This document shows, piece after piece, positions 62,597 through 64,000 of a DNA stretch of 64,000 nucleotides. The notes beneath the pieces were generated by a model, which did no database searches, had not been told where the DNA came from, and saw only the letters and a list, made by a program, of their open reading frames with translations. The number at the start of each line of letters is the position of its first letter. Position 1 is the first letter of the stretch. Both the position numbers and the translations under genes were made by a program. Source of the DNA: Bacillus sp. 103mf (GTDB lineage: Bacteria; Bacillota; Bacilli; Bacillales; Bacillaceae_G); assembly GCF_900116295.1 (NCBI RefSeq), contig NZ_FPAF01000001.1, positions 124,001 to 188,000 of the forward strand. Direction: 5' to 3'.

Positions 62597-63037
62597 TTAT
62601 ATGTGATTAATACCTAATCCAATCGCCTCATGCTCTGATCCCTTCACAGGCGCACCTATCGTACCATATAGTGCAACAGCAATCCATTCGCCTTCTTTCT
62701 CACCGTCGTATGGCGTGCCGCGCACAATCGCAAATCGAAGCCCTACTGTACGAAGAACGTCTGCTAACTGAATTTGTCCTCTCGTTACTCCGTACAACGC
62801 TTCCATAATTGCATGATAAAGCGCATGTGTTTCTCTGTAAACGTCTGTTTCAATAACATGGTTACTACGTGCAGCTGTTTCCATTGCAGCAACAACTTTT
62901 TGCGAATTCATTGAACCGACTTTGCCCGTACAATATTTCCAGCCCTTAGGAAGAGATAAAACCGGACTCTCGTGTTCCTCCGCAAGTGCAAGCAGCATCG
63001 CCATGCGACCAATTCGTTGTGTTCCATGAAGAAGCAT
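62597..63037 (-). CDS. hutP: HutP antiterminator
   Basis: RNA-binding regulator that, with L-histidine and Mg2+, permits transcription past the terminator before hutH. 146 residues, near the usual 144-151. Recognisable: [14 protein letters not shown] at the N-terminus, [15 protein letters not shown]-like segment (residues 67-82), GLRFAIVRG and the closing [13 protein letters not shown] with His residues used for metal/histidine binding. ATG start at 63037. First gene of the operon and nearest to the promoter at 63084-63112. Confidence 0.95.
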   Translation of the reverse strand: MLLHGTQRIGRMAMLLALAEEHESPVLSLPKGWKYCTGKVGSMNSQKVVAAMETAARSNHVIETDVYRETHALYHAIMEALYGVTRGQIQLADVLRTVGLRFAIVRGTPYDGEKEGEWIAVALYGTIGAPVKGSEHEAIGLGINHI

Positions 63038-63083
63038 GTGACTCTCTCTTTTCTTTTGAATTGTTTAAATATTTCTTAATTTA

Positions 63084-63112
63084 AGAATATATGAAAACGC
63101 TTAAATCGTCAA
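63084..63112 (-). promoter_or_regulatory. hut operon promoter
   Basis: On the minus strand TTGACG (63107-63112), a 17-base spacer and TATTCT (63084-63089), about 47 bases upstream of hutP. Good match to a SigA promoter. A CcpA-type site fills the spacer. Confidence 0.75.
63092..63105. promoter_or_regulatory. cre (CcpA) operator
   Basis: TGAAAACGCTTAAA matches 13 of 14 positions of the consensus TGWAANCGNTNWCA. It lies between -35 and -10 of the hut promoter, where bound CcpA would exclude RNA polymerase; hut genes are known to be glucose-repressed in Bacillus. Confidence 0.7.
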
Positions 63113-63130
63113 TGGTTAATTATAATGTTT

Positions 63131-63330
63131 TATATAAATCAAAATTAAAAAACGACATAAAAACCTCTTTCTTTTTAGGGGGGGACGAGAGCATCTGGCC
63201 GTGCATAGAAGCGGTCAGGGCCCTTTCCTGCCACATGCAATGTTTTAAAACAAAGGGAGCAAACGAGTACAGGTCGTTTTGCAGTCTGCATAACAGCAAC
63301 TTATATGTCGGAAAATTAAAATTGATTTAT
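63131..63330 (+). repeat. Dispersed repeat, copy E (full length)
   Basis: The most complete copy: TATATAAATCAAAATTAAAA, CTCTTTCTTTTTAGG, GAGAGCATCTGGCCGTGCAT, CCTTTCCTGCCACATGCAAT, AAAACAAAGGGAGCAAAC, GCATAACAGCAACTTATATG, TCGGAAAATTAAAATTGATT. It serves as the uninterrupted reference for copy A. With copy F it fills the 63113-63487 gap upstream of the hut promoter. Confidence 0.82.
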
Positions 63331-63452
63331 ATATAAATCAAAATTTAAAAAATAATATAAAACCATTCTTTTTCGGTGGGCGAGAGCATCTGGCCATGCA
63401 TAGAAGCGGTCAGGGCCTTTTTCTGCTACGGGCGAAGTTCAAACAAAGGGAG
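63331..63452 (+). repeat. Dispersed repeat, copy F (3'-truncated)
   Basis: Directly follows copy E: TATATAAATCAAAATTTAAA, GTGGGCGAGAGCATCTGGCC, ATGCATAGAAGCGGTCAGGG, TTTTTCTGCTACGGGCG, then AAACAAAGGGAGAA, after which the similarity stops. Confidence 0.75.
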
Positions 63453-63487
63453 AACCCTTCCCCTCCTTTCATATGAGTCGAATGCAC

Positions 63488-64000
63488 TCAACCTTCTAAA
63501 GATTTATTAACAGCTTCAACAGCATGGATGAAAGTCGTATCAAATAATGGAACGCTAGAATCCTCTTGTTTAACTAATAACCCGATTTCTGTGCAGCCTA
63601 ATATAATTCCTTCAGCTCCGTTATAAACTAAACGCTCAATTACTTTTTTGTAGTAATCTCTTGATTTTTGAGACACTTTTCCTAAACATAATTCCTCATA
63701 AATCACTTTATTTACAATTTCTCTATCATTTTCATTTGGAACAATCACGTTTATACCATTTGATTCTAATCTGGATTTATAAAATTCCTGCTCCATCGTA
63801 TATTTTGTTCCAAGTAAACCTACCGTGCTAATTCCTTCCTTTTTTACTTGATTAGCTGTAGCATCGGCAATATGTAAAATAGGGATATTGATTTTTTCTT
63901 TTATGTCATCTACAACCTTGTGCATCGTATTTGTGCATATGACAATAAAATCAGCTCCACCTTTTTCTAATGAAAATGCAGCTTCACCCAATACTTCACC
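63488..64000 (-). CDS. Aspartate/glutamate racemase family protein (5' end outside window)
   Basis: C-terminal 170 residues of a cofactor-independent amino-acid racemase; the start lies beyond 64000. The two catalytic cysteines typical of the family are present: the first in FIVICTNTMHKV and the second in IILGCTEIGLL. ADATANQV and VGLLGTKYTM also fit aspartate racemases that supply D-amino acids. The substrate cannot be told from the fragment. It is separated from the hut operon by two repeat copies and belongs to another transcription unit. Confidence 0.88.
   Translation of the reverse strand, partial: GEVLGEAAFSLEKGGADFIVICTNTMHKVVDDIKEKINIPILHIADATANQVKKEGISTVGLLGTKYTMEQEFYKSRLESNGINVIVPNENDREIVNKVIYEELCLGKVSQKSRDYYKKVIERLVYNGAEGIILGCTEIGLLVKQEDSSVPLFDTTFIHAVEAVNKSLEG

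Overview
The window looks like a chromosomal piece of a Bacillus cereus-group genome. It is AT-rich. The right half carries a hut operon in the order hutP-H-U-I-G, a 216-residue-type prolyl 4-hydroxylase, a YitT protein, a Ddl/MocR pair, an IS231 remnant and short dispersed repeats of the kind seen in that group. These assignments come from reading the translations by eye and from family knowledge; no database search was run.

Positions 1 to about 37.9 kb, all on the minus strand, hold one biosynthetic operon read right to left. It runs NRPS (C-A-PCP-E, Asn code) > membrane D-asparaginyl peptidase > BtrH-like protein > type II thioesterase > four hydroxymalonyl-ACP genes (dehydrogenase, FkbH-like, ACP, acyl-ACP dehydrogenase) > hybrid C-A(Asn)-PCP-KS-AT-KR-ACP-C > half C-A-PCP > KS-AT-KR-ACP > KS-AT(decayed)-ACP-KS-AT-KR-ACP > KS-AT-ACP, which leaves the window at its left edge. 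Gene order and ketoreductase pattern match amicoumacin-type assembly: an N-acyl-D-Asn prodrug cap, Asn extended by hydroxymalonyl and reduced, a further amino acid (Leu in amicoumacin), then four malonyl extensions reduced at steps 1 and 3 only, giving the 8-hydroxy-dihydroisocoumarin. Peculiarities are a catalytically dead AT in the second malonyl module, an adenylation pocket in the Leu-position module that reads closer to Gln, a redundant half condensation domain, and an atypical AT signature in the hydroxymalonyl module.

Positions 38.0 to 39.9 kb form the cluster edge: a divergent small unknown gene, an Sfp-type phosphopantetheinyl transferase broken by a one-base frameshift, and the left end of an IS231-type element.

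Positions 40 to 57 kb are ordinary group chromosome: ddl and its MocR regulator, an acyl-CoA ligase, prolyl 4-hydroxylase, GNAT, S66 LD-carboxypeptidase, a secreted lipase, an aminoglycoside nucleotidyltransferase gene with an in-frame stop, DUF2164/amidase/PP2C genes, YitT, a VOC protein, a PAS histidine kinase and a PAP2 phosphatase. The gaps hold two families of short repeats, one nested inside the other, and a hairpin resembling an IS200/IS605 right end.

Positions 57 to 63.1 kb are the histidine-utilisation operon with a promoter carrying an apparent CcpA site between -35 and -10 and an attenuator-like hairpin between hutP and hutH. The window ends inside an aspartate/glutamate racemase family gene.
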